Source of the DNA: Candidatus Protochlamydia phocaeensis
GTDB lineage: Bacteria; Chlamydiota; Chlamydiia; Chlamydiales; Parachlamydiaceae
Assembly (NCBI RefSeq): GCF_001545115.1
Contig: NZ_FCNU01000011.1
Span: forward strand, 124,001 to 188,000
Length of the DNA stretch: 64,000 nucleotides
Direction of reading: 5' to 3'
Shown one piece after another: positions 43,455 to 51,464 of the stretch. The translations under genes were made by a program, and so were the position numbers. Numbering within the stretch: position 1 is the stretch's first letter; each line of letters opens with the position of its first letter. Under the pieces are notes generated by a model. That model ran no database searches. It was not told the DNA's origin and saw only the letters and a list, made by a program, of their open reading frames with translations.

Positions 43455-46175
43455 TTAACGATTAGAAGCCCCTTTTGCGAATAGAAAATGGGAAGCGTAG
43501 CTGATTATCCAAATTGCAACTGCTATTGCGCCAATAAGTCCCCAATCTGCCCATTGAAGAGGCACTGTTTTAAAGATGATCTGCAGAGGAGGCAGGTAAA
43601 TAACCAAGAGTTGTAAGAATAAGGAGCTCATAAGCGCCATAAGAAGCCATCGATTTGAGAAAAAGCTCATGTTATATTGAAATCTAACCATTTGGACACG
43701 AACCAATTCTAAGACAATTAATGTTGTAAAGGCCATGGTATGCGCAAGTTCGGGGCTTTGGTTAAGCCCAGTCTTGCAAGCGATCAAAGCTCCTGCAGCA
43801 ATGATTAGGCTAATAAGAATAATTTGAAAGGCAAAACGTGCAGATAGAATGGGTTGATTGGGATGTCTGGGTGGTTGCTTGAGTATCCCTTTTGCAATAG
43901 GATCTAATGCCAGGGCAATAGCTGGAAAGCCGTCTGTAACTAGATTCATCCAAAGCAATTGAATAGGCAAAAGCGGAATGAACGGATTGCCTTGAGAATC
44001 GCGGAAATTAAGCAGCATGCCAAAAAAAATCACTAGGATCTCAGCAATATTGGAAGAAAGCAAATAATTGACAGATTTCAGGATATTGTCATAAATGCCT
44101 CTTCCCTCTTCGATCGCATTAACGATAGAAGTAAAGTTATCATCTGTAATAATCATGTCGGAAGCTTCCTTAGTCACATCCGTTCCAGTCACTCCCATCG
44201 CAATTCCAATATCAGCTTTTTTGATGGCTGGAGCGTCGTTTACTCCATCGCCTGTCATGGCTATTACCTCGCCCAATTGCTTCCAAGCTTTCACAATTCT
44301 TAACTTATGGGCAGCTGAGACACGAGCATAGACAGCAATCTTTTTTACTTTATCAATAAATTGAAGATCTGTCATTTCATCCAGCTCTTTTCCCTCTATA
44401 GCCATTAACAAGGAGCCTATTATTCCCAATTCTTTTGCAATTGCAATCGCCGTATCTCTATGATCGCCTGTTATCATGACAGGTCTAATGCCTGCTTCTT
44501 TGCAGGCTTGGATGGCTGCCTTTGCCTCTTGCCTAGGAGGATCCATCATGGCAATTAGCCCGATAAAGACAAGGCGTTCTTCTAAAGAAGGATCAATATG
44601 ATCCTCCTTGATATTTCTATAAGCCAATGCCAGCACTCTAAGCCCTTGACTGGCCAGCTGATGATTGATCTCCAAGATCCGCTTTCTATTAGCAAGGTTT
44701 AATGCCTGTTCTTGCCCATTTAAGAGTATGGATGCCGATCGATTAAGAATGACATCGGGAGCTCCCTTAGTAAATAAAATATTGCCTTCTGCTCCTTGCC
44801 TTAAAAAGCTCATGCATTTTCTTTCTGAGTCGAAAGGAAGCTCATCTAGTTGCGGATAATCTTTTTCTAAGGCGGCTTTATTCAGTCCCATTTTTTTTGC
44901 AGCGACCAAAAGTGCAGCTTCTGTAGGGTCGCCGCTGATTTCCCAGCGCCCCTGTTCTTGATAAAGGCTTGCATTGTTACAGAGGCTAGCTGTTTTTAAA
45001 GCTAAGGAAAGCTCCGGAATATGAGAGGGATCAATCGGTTGGCTTTTCTGGAAAAATTTCCCTTCAGGGATATATCCTAATCCTGTCACGTCAATTAACG
45101 CATCGTTAACCCAAATCACTCTTACAACCATTTCATTTTGAGTAAGCGTCCCTGTTTTATCTGTGCAAATCACCGTCGTACACCCAAGCGTTTCGATAGA
45201 GGGAAGCCGCCTAATCAACGCATGCCGCTTGGCCATTTTTCTAACTCCACTGGCGAGGGTGATTGTCACAATGGCAGGAAGTCCTTCTGGAATGGCTGCG
45301 ACTGCCAGGCTTAATGAAGTTAGAAGCATGTCAAGCGCTGGAAGGTCCCTTAAGATCCCTATCCCAAAAACTAAACCAATAACTCCCAAACAAATCCAGA
45401 CAAGGTTCTGACCAAACTTTTCTAGTCTCAGCTGCAAAGGTGTCTGCTCTTCCTTTCCCTTTTGCAAAAGGGAAGCAATTTTTCCAATTTCGGTATGAAG
45501 GCCCGTTTCTGTAGTTATAAATAGCCCCTTGCCATTGACGACAGTTGTCCCCATAAACCCCATATTTTTGCGGTCGCCAATAGAAAGCAGCTCTCCATCA
45601 AGAGAATGAGTTGTTTTTTGAATAGAAACGGCCTCTCCCGTCAATTCTGCTTCTCGGGTGCTTAGTTGCGTAGCCTGAATAAATCTCCCATCAGCCGGAA
45701 CACGATCACCCGCTTCTACTAGGATGACATCTCCCCTAACAATCTCTCTTGCAAGAATTGTTCGTAGTTCACCCTGACGAATGACTTTAGAAAAAGGCAT
45801 CGAGAGCTTTTTAAGGGCAGCAAGGGATTGCTCAGCTTTGTATTCTTGAAAAAAGCCAATAATGGCATTGAGAATAATGATTAAGCCTATGGATAAAGCA
45901 TCCAACCATTCTTGTAAAAAAAGGGAAATGATAACCGCTCCAATGAGTACCCATATAATAAAACTTGAAAATTGGCCAATGAATAATTGCCAAGAAGATA
46001 GAGGAGCAGTTTCTGGAAGTTGATTAAACCCCTCTTTAAGCAAGCGTTCTTTCGCCTGACTTTCTCTTAAGCCTTGGTGCAAATCTGTGTCCAAGGCATA
46101 GGCCACTTCTTTAGGCCCCATCTTCCACCAGGGTCTAGTAAAAGCTTGATCGCTAGAGGATAATTTGGTTTGCAT
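43455..46175 (-). CDS. P-type cation ATPase, Ca2+-type (P2A)
   Basis: A 906-residue P-type ATPase. The phosphorylation site is Asp339 in CTDKTGTLTQNEM; the actuator has STREAELTGEAVS; the hinge is MTGDGVNDAPA. Ion-site motifs follow SERCA/PMCA-like P2A pumps: M4 PEGLPAIVT, M5 YLLSSNIAEI, M6 NLVTDGFPAIALALDP. It would export Ca2+ (or Mn2+) across the inner membrane. An N-terminal cation ATPase domain and the C-terminal four helices are complete. The gene stands alone between two long spacers. Confidence 0.93.
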   Translation of the reverse strand: MQTKLSSSDQAFTRPWWKMGPKEVAYALDTDLHQGLRESQAKERLLKEGFNQLPETAPLSSWQLFIGQFSSFIIWVLIGAVIISLFLQEWLDALSIGLIIILNAIIGFFQEYKAEQSLAALKKLSMPFSKVIRQGELRTILAREIVRGDVILVEAGDRVPADGRFIQATQLSTREAELTGEAVSIQKTTHSLDGELLSIGDRKNMGFMGTTVVNGKGLFITTETGLHTEIGKIASLLQKGKEEQTPLQLRLEKFGQNLVWICLGVIGLVFGIGILRDLPALDMLLTSLSLAVAAIPEGLPAIVTITLASGVRKMAKRHALIRRLPSIETLGCTTVICTDKTGTLTQNEMVVRVIWVNDALIDVTGLGYIPEGKFFQKSQPIDPSHIPELSLALKTASLCNNASLYQEQGRWEISGDPTEAALLVAAKKMGLNKAALEKDYPQLDELPFDSERKCMSFLRQGAEGNILFTKGAPDVILNRSASILLNGQEQALNLANRKRILEINHQLASQGLRVLALAYRNIKEDHIDPSLEERLVFIGLIAMMDPPRQEAKAAIQACKEAGIRPVMITGDHRDTAIAIAKELGIIGSLLMAIEGKELDEMTDLQFIDKVKKIAVYARVSAAHKLRIVKAWKQLGEVIAMTGDGVNDAPAIKKADIGIAMGVTGTDVTKEASDMIITDDNFTSIVNAIEEGRGIYDNILKSVNYLLSSNIAEILVIFFGMLLNFRDSQGNPFIPLLPIQLLWMNLVTDGFPAIALALDPIAKGILKQPPRHPNQPILSARFAFQIILISLIIAAGALIACKTGLNQSPELAHTMAFTTLIVLELVRVQMVRFQYNMSFFSNRWLLMALMSSLFLQLLVIYLPPLQIIFKTVPLQWADWGLIGAIAVAIWIISYASHFLFAKGASNR

Positions 46176-46501
46176 GCTGAATATTACGTACTTTTAAAAC
46201 GAGCGTCGGCCATTCTTTTACATCACTTCCATTTGCAGGAAGTTTTTTTCGGAATTTTATTTGTCGAGCAAGTAAAAATTACAGATCATCAATCAGTTAT
46301 GTACATTGATAGCAATTGATTTTAAGCGTGTATTAAACTGCTAATGATAATCTCAATAAGGAGTAATTATTATTCAATTTCCTTTTAGGAAAGGATATGA
46401 GTGGAGGGCAATCAAAAAATCAAGAAAAAAAATTTACAACCCAATAAAAATTAAAAAAACGCGGAGAAACCATTTAGCATTCGCTTTAATTTCCAACATC
46501 C
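46176..46501. other. Intergenic spacer between tRNA-Leu and the Ca2+ ATPase
   Basis: About 325 nt with no gene. A family B trace is present at 46326-46346 (GCGTGTATTAAACTGCTAATG). Confidence 0.5.
46326..46346 (+). repeat. Family B repeat fragment
   Basis: GCGTGTATTAAACTGCTAAT differs from the GGTGTATTAAAACCGCTAA core at a few positions. Confidence 0.4.
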
Positions 46502-46547
46502 AAAAAAAAACCGAATAATCTGTCTTTTCTGACAAATTATTCGGTTT
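46502..46547 (-). terminator. Strong intrinsic terminator of tRNA-Leu
   Basis: AAACCGAATAATCTGTC (46508-46524) and GACAAATTATTCGGTTT (46531-46547) form a 17-bp stem with one mismatch and a 6-nt loop. On the leftward transcript it is followed by a long T-run, encoded by the A-run at 46502-46510. It lies 4 nt after the tRNA 3' end. Confidence 0.85.
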
Positions 46548-46550
46548 ATA

Positions 46551-46632
<82 letters not shown>

Positions 46633-46647
46633 GCTGAATGTCCATTT

Positions 46648-46676
46648 ACATTAGTGGGATTGAAAGTTTTTGTCAA
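46648..46676 (-). promoter_or_regulatory. Sigma-70 type promoter for tRNA-Leu
   Basis: Reading leftward, TTGACA (46676-46671) and TAATGT (46653-46648) are separated by exactly 17 nt and end 15 nt before the tRNA. The -35 box is a perfect consensus. Confidence 0.7.
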
Positions 46677-46712
46677 TCTTATTTCTAGTAGAGACCATCC
46701 CCATTGCTAATT

Positions 46713-46761
46713 GCCTAGATTCGAGATTATTAACCTGAGTTGCATTCCCCTCTTAATACAC
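46713..46761. repeat. Composite copy of dispersed repeats (families A, B and C together)
   Basis: GCCTAGATTCGAGATTATT (family C) runs directly into TAACCTGAGTTGCATTCC (family A) and then CCTCTTAATACAC (family B). This junction suggests the three motifs belong to one larger element. Confidence 0.5.
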
Positions 46762-46865
46762 TTTCTTATATACTGTTCCCGGTCTAAAAATAGTAGGATT
46801 GATATACTAAATTTAGTTATAAACGTGTATTTTTTCCTATCCTATAAAAAAATAGGCCTAAAAAT

Positions 46866-46936
46866 TTTTCCGTTTTTTCTAACAAAATTGAGCAGTAAAT
46901 CATACTTATTTAAAATCGTGGGCAGTCTCTTAATAG
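46866..46936. repeat. Repeat related to 2050-2145
   Basis: AAAAATTTTTCCG and, further right, AAAATCGTGGGCAGTCTCTTA occur in the same order as AAAAATTTTTACCGG and AAATCGTGGACAGTTTCTAA at 2078-2145. Confidence 0.45.
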
Positions 46937-47028
46937 ACTGTAATTTACTTAGGCTTTAATTATTCTTTACATAATCTTAACTTGTAAACGTTAAAATTTT
47001 TAATAAATATCAATAAAGTTTTTTTATT

Positions 47029-48336
47029 ATGATTCGCATTTCCCGCTTATTTCTTTTTATTATTTTACTCTTCCCTTTTATTAGCCGAGCTGATCAGCGA
47101 GAAGATATCCTGACTAATCATCACATTAAAGAAATCACGCTTAAAAATGGCATTCGGGTCTGTTTAAAGAAAACGGACTATGATGAAGACGAGTTTGTTT
47201 TTCAATTATTTGCGATGGGAGGCTATGCCGCTTTGGCCCCAGCAGACCGTCCCTTAGCTATTTTATCTCCTGACATTGTCTGGGAATCGGGCTTGGGTTC
47301 GCAAAGCGCAGATCAAATAGCCTATGATTTATATCAACGCTCGCTTGAAATAGAAATGAAGGTTCAGGCATTTGACCGCGTCATTGAAGCTTCTGGTCCA
47401 ACAGAAGAAATGGAGCGTTGCCTTCAGGTTGTCCATAACTTATTTACTCAACCCCAATTTCAGCCTGAGGCACTCAGCAAAGTCATCCATCATACGCGCC
47501 GCTCTCTGCAAAAAACTAATGCTTCCACGCAAACAGAGTATTCTTCCCGTAATATTTTTTTGGAATTCAATACCCAAAACTGGGATGTTTGGAATCCTCT
47601 TAACTCGCGAGATCTCAATCACATTAGCTTAAAGAAAGCAGAAAAGACTTTTCTTCAGCTTTTCTCCAACCCTTCAGAATTTATTCTTGTCCTTGTCGGC
47701 GATATTGATTTTGAAGCAACTATTCACTTATTGCGGCAATACTTAGAATCTATTCCCTGTCGCTCTCCGTCTTTTCATTTAATTAATCCGCCACCGCCGC
47801 CTTTTCCTCCAGGCATAACAAAAAAAGAAATATCGGGTTATTCTCGCTATGCAAATGCCTGGACAAGACTAACCTTTCCTATCCCTGCTAAGCAAGTCGA
47901 GACCCAACAGTTAGAATTTCTTTGCGACATTCTTTACAATCGTTTTGCACAAAATGAGGCAACAAAACAACTAGATGTCAGCTATGAATTTCCTCTCTTT
48001 CCTCGCTTAGATCAGGCCTGGCTCATCATTGAATTTTCCTGCGCATGCAACGAAATTCCTTCCGTTTGCGGGCAGATTATGAAAATATTGGAGACGTTTA
48101 AAAAAGAAGGGCCGAGCGCAGAAGAGTTAAATATAGCTTTAAAGAACTTGGAAGAACAAAAGAAAGAAGTCGAAGAAAATGACTACATTCTTTCTGTCCT
48201 TGCCAACTATTATCGAGCGGGATGGGATGTAACTAGGCTTTATACGCTATCAAAGGAAAAAGAAGAGTTAAGGAATAACGATTTAACATTTTATCTTAAT
48301 CTAGATCAGTATTCTATTATTTCCCTTTATCCTTAA
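47029..48336 (+). CDS. M16-like (insulinase-family) secreted protein lacking the zinc site
   Basis: A 435-residue protein with a signal peptide (MIRISRLFLFIILLFPFISR, cleaved near SRA). It has the fold pattern of one M16 peptidase half: ITLKNGIRVCLKKTDYDEDE, FQLFAMGGYAALAP, VWESGLGSQSADQIA, FTQPQFQPEALSKVIHHTRR and ILVLVGDIDFEATIHLL. The HxxEH zinc motif is absent. It thus corresponds to the non-catalytic half of PqqL-like or clan ME dimers. No catalytic partner is encoded nearby. A chaperone or peptide-binding periplasmic role is possible. Confidence 0.75.
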   Translation: MIRISRLFLFIILLFPFISRADQREDILTNHHIKEITLKNGIRVCLKKTDYDEDEFVFQLFAMGGYAALAPADRPLAILSPDIVWESGLGSQSADQIAYDLYQRSLEIEMKVQAFDRVIEASGPTEEMERCLQVVHNLFTQPQFQPEALSKVIHHTRRSLQKTNASTQTEYSSRNIFLEFNTQNWDVWNPLNSRDLNHISLKKAEKTFLQLFSNPSEFILVLVGDIDFEATIHLLRQYLESIPCRSPSFHLINPPPPPFPPGITKKEISGYSRYANAWTRLTFPIPAKQVETQQLEFLCDILYNRFAQNEATKQLDVSYEFPLFPRLDQAWLIIEFSCACNEIPSVCGQIMKILETFKKEGPSAEELNIALKNLEEQKKEVEENDYILSVLANYYRAGWDVTRLYTLSKEKEELRNNDLTFYLNLDQYSIISLYP

Positions 48337-48498
48337 GTCAACTATTGAATATCTACCTGCAAGATAACGTAAACGCAAGACAAGACAAAAAGGACTTCGC
48401 TCGCAATAGCAAATGAGCTATTATCATGAAGTTATTTCATTTGCAAATGACCACCCATGCTTAAATCCGGTCAATAACCCAAAATCAGGTCATATAAT

Positions 48499-48990
48499 AT
48501 GCCTCTTGCTCCTGCTTCTATCGGAATTATTTTAAATGAATCGCGTACGCATGTTTTATTGATTAAAAGACGTGATGTGCCCGTATGGGTCTTGCCCGGC
48601 GGGGGGATTGATGACCAGGAAACACCAGAACAAGCGGTCATTCGAGAGGTTTGGGAAGAAACCGGTTTGACTATTGCGATTCAAAAAGCCTGTGCCGAGT
48701 ATTACCCTATTAACCGCTTATCCGCTCTTACTTTTGTTTTCCTCTGTCAAATACAAAAAGGCCAGCTAGAGTTATCGAATGAAACAGCTGCTATTGACTT
48801 TTATCCACTCAATCAGCTTCCCTCTTCTTTATTCCCCATTCATCGCAATTGGATAGAAGAGGCTTTGGCTGCCACTGATTACATAAAGAAACCCCTTACG
48901 CAAGTCAGCTATTCAGCTCTTTTTCTTTATTTTCTGCGCCATCCTTATCAAGTGTTGCGCTTTGCTATAACACGTTTCTTGAAAAATTAA
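48499..48990 (+). CDS. Nudix hydrolase
   Basis: A 163-residue protein with the Nudix box starting GGGIDDQETPEQAVIREV and ending WEETGL, near residues 34-56. It hydrolyses nucleoside-diphosphate derivatives; the substrate cannot be read. The C-terminal ~40 residues (ALFLYFLRHPYQVLRFAITR) are an amphipathic, possibly membrane-associated extension. It faces the Ni-SOD-like gene across a palindromic repeat. Confidence 0.9.
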   Translation: MPLAPASIGIILNESRTHVLLIKRRDVPVWVLPGGGIDDQETPEQAVIREVWEETGLTIAIQKACAEYYPINRLSALTFVFLCQIQKGQLELSNETAAIDFYPLNQLPSSLFPIHRNWIEEALAATDYIKKPLTQVSYSALFLYFLRHPYQVLRFAITRFLKN

Positions 48991-49010
48991 GGCAGACACT
49001 AAAAGCTGTG

Positions 49011-49096
49011 CTAAGAGACTTAGGCAGTTTTAATACACCCCACTTAGAGGCGTATTAAAACCGCTAGCGACCTAAATTCGAGTTCTATTCCCTAGG
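49011..49096. repeat. Full palindromic copy of dispersed repeat family B
   Basis: GCAGTTTTAATACACC (49024-49039) and GGCGTATTAAAACCGC (49049-49064) form a 16-position stem with two mismatches, flanked by CTAAGAGAC on the left and CGACCTAAATTCGAG on the right. It lies between convergent genes and could terminate both. Confidence 0.65.
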
Positions 49097-49118
49097 AAGC
49101 GATAGAAGATAACAGAAA

Positions 49119-49718
49119 TCAATGCGTATGATCATGGTCGTGGTCGTGGTCGTGATCATGGTCGTGATCATGGTCATGGTCATGGTCGTGATCGGAAGTG
49201 CTCTGCCCATTAACCGATTGGTTACTCTGCCGTTTTTCAGCCCATTTTTTAAGCTTAGCTTGGCTGACTTTGCACTTATAGCCTTCAATATGGAACATCA
49301 GCTTGAAGCTTTCCCATTCTTCATAAAAGTCATTAACAACTTTGAGATCAACCGTTTGTTTAATTTGCACCAATAGGAAAAGTAATTTATGCGCACTGAG
49401 GACTCTCTTAGCTGTATCTTCTTCCCCTGGCTTAATCTTCTGCTGCAAAAAATAAGTCGTAATGAGCTGTGCTATCTCATTAGAGCTATTCTCTTTTTGA
49501 ATAATCCAACGGATAAATTCATTATGCTCCTGAACGGTTTTAAAGGGATTATCTGTCAAAACGCTAATTCCTTTTACAGTCGTCTCTATATACTGATCAA
49601 TTTGATCGAAAACCATTTCATCATGGTAAATTCCGCATGGCATTTGACAATGGGCATGAATCGAGAACTGATAGCACATTCCCAATAGGCATCCGGATAA
49701 CAATAGTTTTTTTAACAT
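49119..49718 (-). CDS. sodN: Secreted Ni-type superoxide dismutase-like protein with His/Asp-rich tail
   Basis: A 199-residue protein. A signal peptide (MLKKLLLSGCLLGMCYQFSI) ends in HA, and predicted cleavage after Ala22 leaves the mature N-terminus HCQMPCGIY. This is the nickel hook of Ni-SOD: His1, Cys2, Cys6 and Tyr9 (here His23, Cys24, Cys28, Tyr31). The following four-helix region (HNEFIRWIIQKENSSNEIAQ) is compatible with Ni-SOD, ending in DFYEEWESF where Ni-SOD has its YxxxF tail. The C-terminus adds about 12 His-Asp dipeptides, a likely metal-binding tail. The ATG at 49718 has AGGGG upstream; the frame opens 55 codons earlier in non-conserved sequence. It would dismutate superoxide outside the cytoplasm. 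Confidence 0.72.
   Translation of the reverse strand: MLKKLLLSGCLLGMCYQFSIHAHCQMPCGIYHDEMVFDQIDQYIETTVKGISVLTDNPFKTVQEHNEFIRWIIQKENSSNEIAQLITTYFLQQKIKPGEEDTAKRVLSAHKLLFLLVQIKQTVDLKVVNDFYEEWESFKLMFHIEGYKCKVSQAKLKKWAEKRQSNQSVNGQSTSDHDHDHDHDHDHDHDHDHDHDHTH
49122..49192. repeat. Hexanucleotide microsatellite coding the His-Asp tail
   Basis: Tandem 6-bp units (GTCGTG/ATCATG/GTCATG on the upper strand) repeat about 11 times within the sodN-like gene. Because the unit is two codons long, slippage would change tail length without a frameshift. Confidence 0.85.
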
Positions 49719-49971
49719 TTTTCTACCCCTTTTGATGATCGAGATTATCAAAAGTTTTACTATACAGGCCAATATTATACAATTGCTTACCGCTGCTTGC
49801 TGGGAAGACCCTGTTAGGAAATTGCTAATTCCTTGATGCAAGCTCTTTTCCTCTAGAAAGACAATATTCTCAACTCTAAGCAACTATTTTCAAAGTCATT
49901 TGACAGAACTTACTATTTCTGCTTTAATGATTATTCATGGCATTTATCTTATCTACTCACTCTCCTAGCTT

Positions 49972-50298
49972 ATGTTATCTATCGTTTGGCACCATTTATT
50001 TGTCCGCTCCTGGTGGGTGATGGCTTTTTTCCTCATGTGCTTTATCTTGTATGAGCAAGCGCTTAAAAATAGAGACCGCCATTATAAACAGCTCAGCGAA
50101 CAGCTCATTTCTCTTCAAATGGAAAAACAAAAAGCCCTTCAAAAGCAAAAAAACCTGCAATTGCAAATCAATAGTCAAAGTGATTTAGCCTGGATTGAAT
50201 TAACTTTAATGAAAGGGCTTGGATTGGTTCCAGAAGGCGAACAAAAAATCTACTTTTATCAGAATAAAGACGAGCGCTCTATCGGCATCGCACAATAA
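49972..50298 (+). CDS. FtsB/DivIC-like septum protein candidate
   Basis: A 108-residue bitopic protein: one membrane helix (WWVMAFFLMCFILY, residues 14-28), a coiled coil (QLSEQLISLQMEKQKALQKQ), and a short C-terminal segment LGLVPEGEQKIYFY reminiscent of the FtsB/DivIC ending. Members act in the FtsQLB-type division complex. Chlamydiae lack FtsZ but keep part of the divisome. Assignment is by architecture only. Confidence 0.6.
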   Translation: MLSIVWHHLFVRSWWVMAFFLMCFILYEQALKNRDRHYKQLSEQLISLQMEKQKALQKQKNLQLQINSQSDLAWIELTLMKGLGLVPEGEQKIYFYQNKDERSIGIAQ

Positions 50299-50318
50299 AG
50301 CTTGCTGGCAAATTTTTA

Positions 50319-51464
50319 CTAAGAGGTGCGCTTTAAAGAACGCATGCGTTCTACCATGGCTGCGATTATTTCAATTGCTTTGTCTATTTCTTGCGCAGTC
50401 GTCGTCCTTCCCACGGAGAAGCGAATAGCTGAAGCTGCCTGCGCGTGCGTAATTCCCATATTAAGAAGGATGCGAGAAGGCTCTAGAGCGCCTGAAGAAC
50501 AAGCAGAACCATGGCTGACGGAAATGCCTGCCATATCTAAGTTGATAAGTAAAGCCTCTCCATCTACTCCTAGAAAGGAGATATTTGTTGTATTGGCAAT
50601 GCGAGGTCCCTGGCCATTTACCACAACTTCGCCTAGCCGGTTTATCAAGCCTTGCTCCAATTGATCGCGTCGCTCTTTTAAATGCCTCGTAATGGCGTCC
50701 TGCTCCTTTTCTAAAATAGCGATAGCTTCGGCCAAACCAACAATTCCGGGCAAATTTTCCGTTCCGGCCCGTCGATTAAACTCTTGGCTTCCCCCAACAA
50801 AAAGAGGCGCAAGCTTCAAAAACTGCTTGCAAAAACAGACGCCTACCCCCTTTGGAGCATGAATTTTATGGCCGCTGAAAAACATAGCTGAAACGCCTTT
50901 TGGAATAGAAAAAGATTCCTTTCCCAAGAGGGCGACTCCATCTACAACAAAAGGAATATTGGCCTGAGAAGCAATCTCTGCGATCCCCTCAATGTCGGTT
51001 TTTACCCCTGTCTCATTATTGACAGACATTAATGTAATGAGACGAGTATCGGGACGAATAGCTTCTTTGACAGCCTCGGGGCGAACAGCTCCCCATAAGC
51101 CGGTTGGCAGAAAAGTGGCCTCATACCCTTGCTTTTCAAACTCTCTGACAGTTTGATAGATACAGGAATGCTCAACGCTTGAGGTAATGATATGGCCTGC
51201 TAATGATCTTTTGAGGATCCCATACAGCAATAAATAAGCCCCTTCTGTTCCACCGGAAGTAAAAATTAAGTCTGTGGGCTGAACGCGAAGAAAACGCGCA
51301 ATCAATTGACGGCTTTGTTCTAATTTACGGCGACACCACTGACCTTGAACATGAAGACTGGAAGGATTTCCCTCTTCTTCTTCTAACTCTTGAACAATTG
51401 CTTGCAAGACCCGTTTATCAATGCGTGTGCTTGAGTTGCAATCAAGGTAGATCCGCTGAGTCAT
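50319..51464 (-). CDS. nifS: NifS-like cysteine desulfurase / class V aminotransferase
   Basis: A 381-residue PLP enzyme. It begins RIYLDCNSSTRID; PLP contacts include SSVEHSC and VNNETGV. The Schiff-base Lys is in SGHKIHAPKGVG, and the catalytic Cys loop reads SHGSACSSGALEPSRIL. It would release sulfur from cysteine for Fe-S clusters or thio-tRNA. Odd point: the usual DAVQ (Gln near the PLP phenol) is DGVA. I start at ATG 51464 (AGGA about 7 nt upstream). It overlaps the PP2C gene by 23 nt; the same pair (CT258/CT259) occurs in C. trachomatis. Confidence 0.9.
   Translation of the reverse strand: MTQRIYLDCNSSTRIDKRVLQAIVQELEEEEGNPSSLHVQGQWCRRKLEQSRQLIARFLRVQPTDLIFTSGGTEGAYLLLYGILKRSLAGHIITSSVEHSCIYQTVREFEKQGYEATFLPTGLWGAVRPEAVKEAIRPDTRLITLMSVNNETGVKTDIEGIAEIASQANIPFVVDGVALLGKESFSIPKGVSAMFFSGHKIHAPKGVGVCFCKQFLKLAPLFVGGSQEFNRRAGTENLPGIVGLAEAIAILEKEQDAITRHLKERRDQLEQGLINRLGEVVVNGQGPRIANTTNISFLGVDGEALLINLDMAGISVSHGSACSSGALEPSRILLNMGITHAQAASAIRFSVGRTTTAQEIDKAIEIIAAMVERMRSLKRTS

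Larger units (their letters stand above)
46677..47028. other. Intergenic repeat-bearing spacer
   Basis: About 350 nt upstream of the M16-like gene with no credible gene; an 82-codon frame here is repeat DNA. It carries family A, B and C motifs and a TATCCTATAAAAAAATAGG inverted repeat near 46838-46857. Confidence 0.5.

Noticed and set aside
46711-46959. 82-codon ORF
   Set aside because: Lies entirely in repeat-bearing A/T-rich intergenic DNA, lacks a ribosome site and shows no domain.
49122-49192. Possible CRISPR-like or structural repeat array
   Set aside because: Units are 6 bp with no spacers; it is a coding microsatellite.
49122-49376. 84-codon ORF rich in Met/Val, possible membrane peptide
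   Set aside because: Antisense reading of the His-Asp microsatellite and the helical part of the sodN-like gene.
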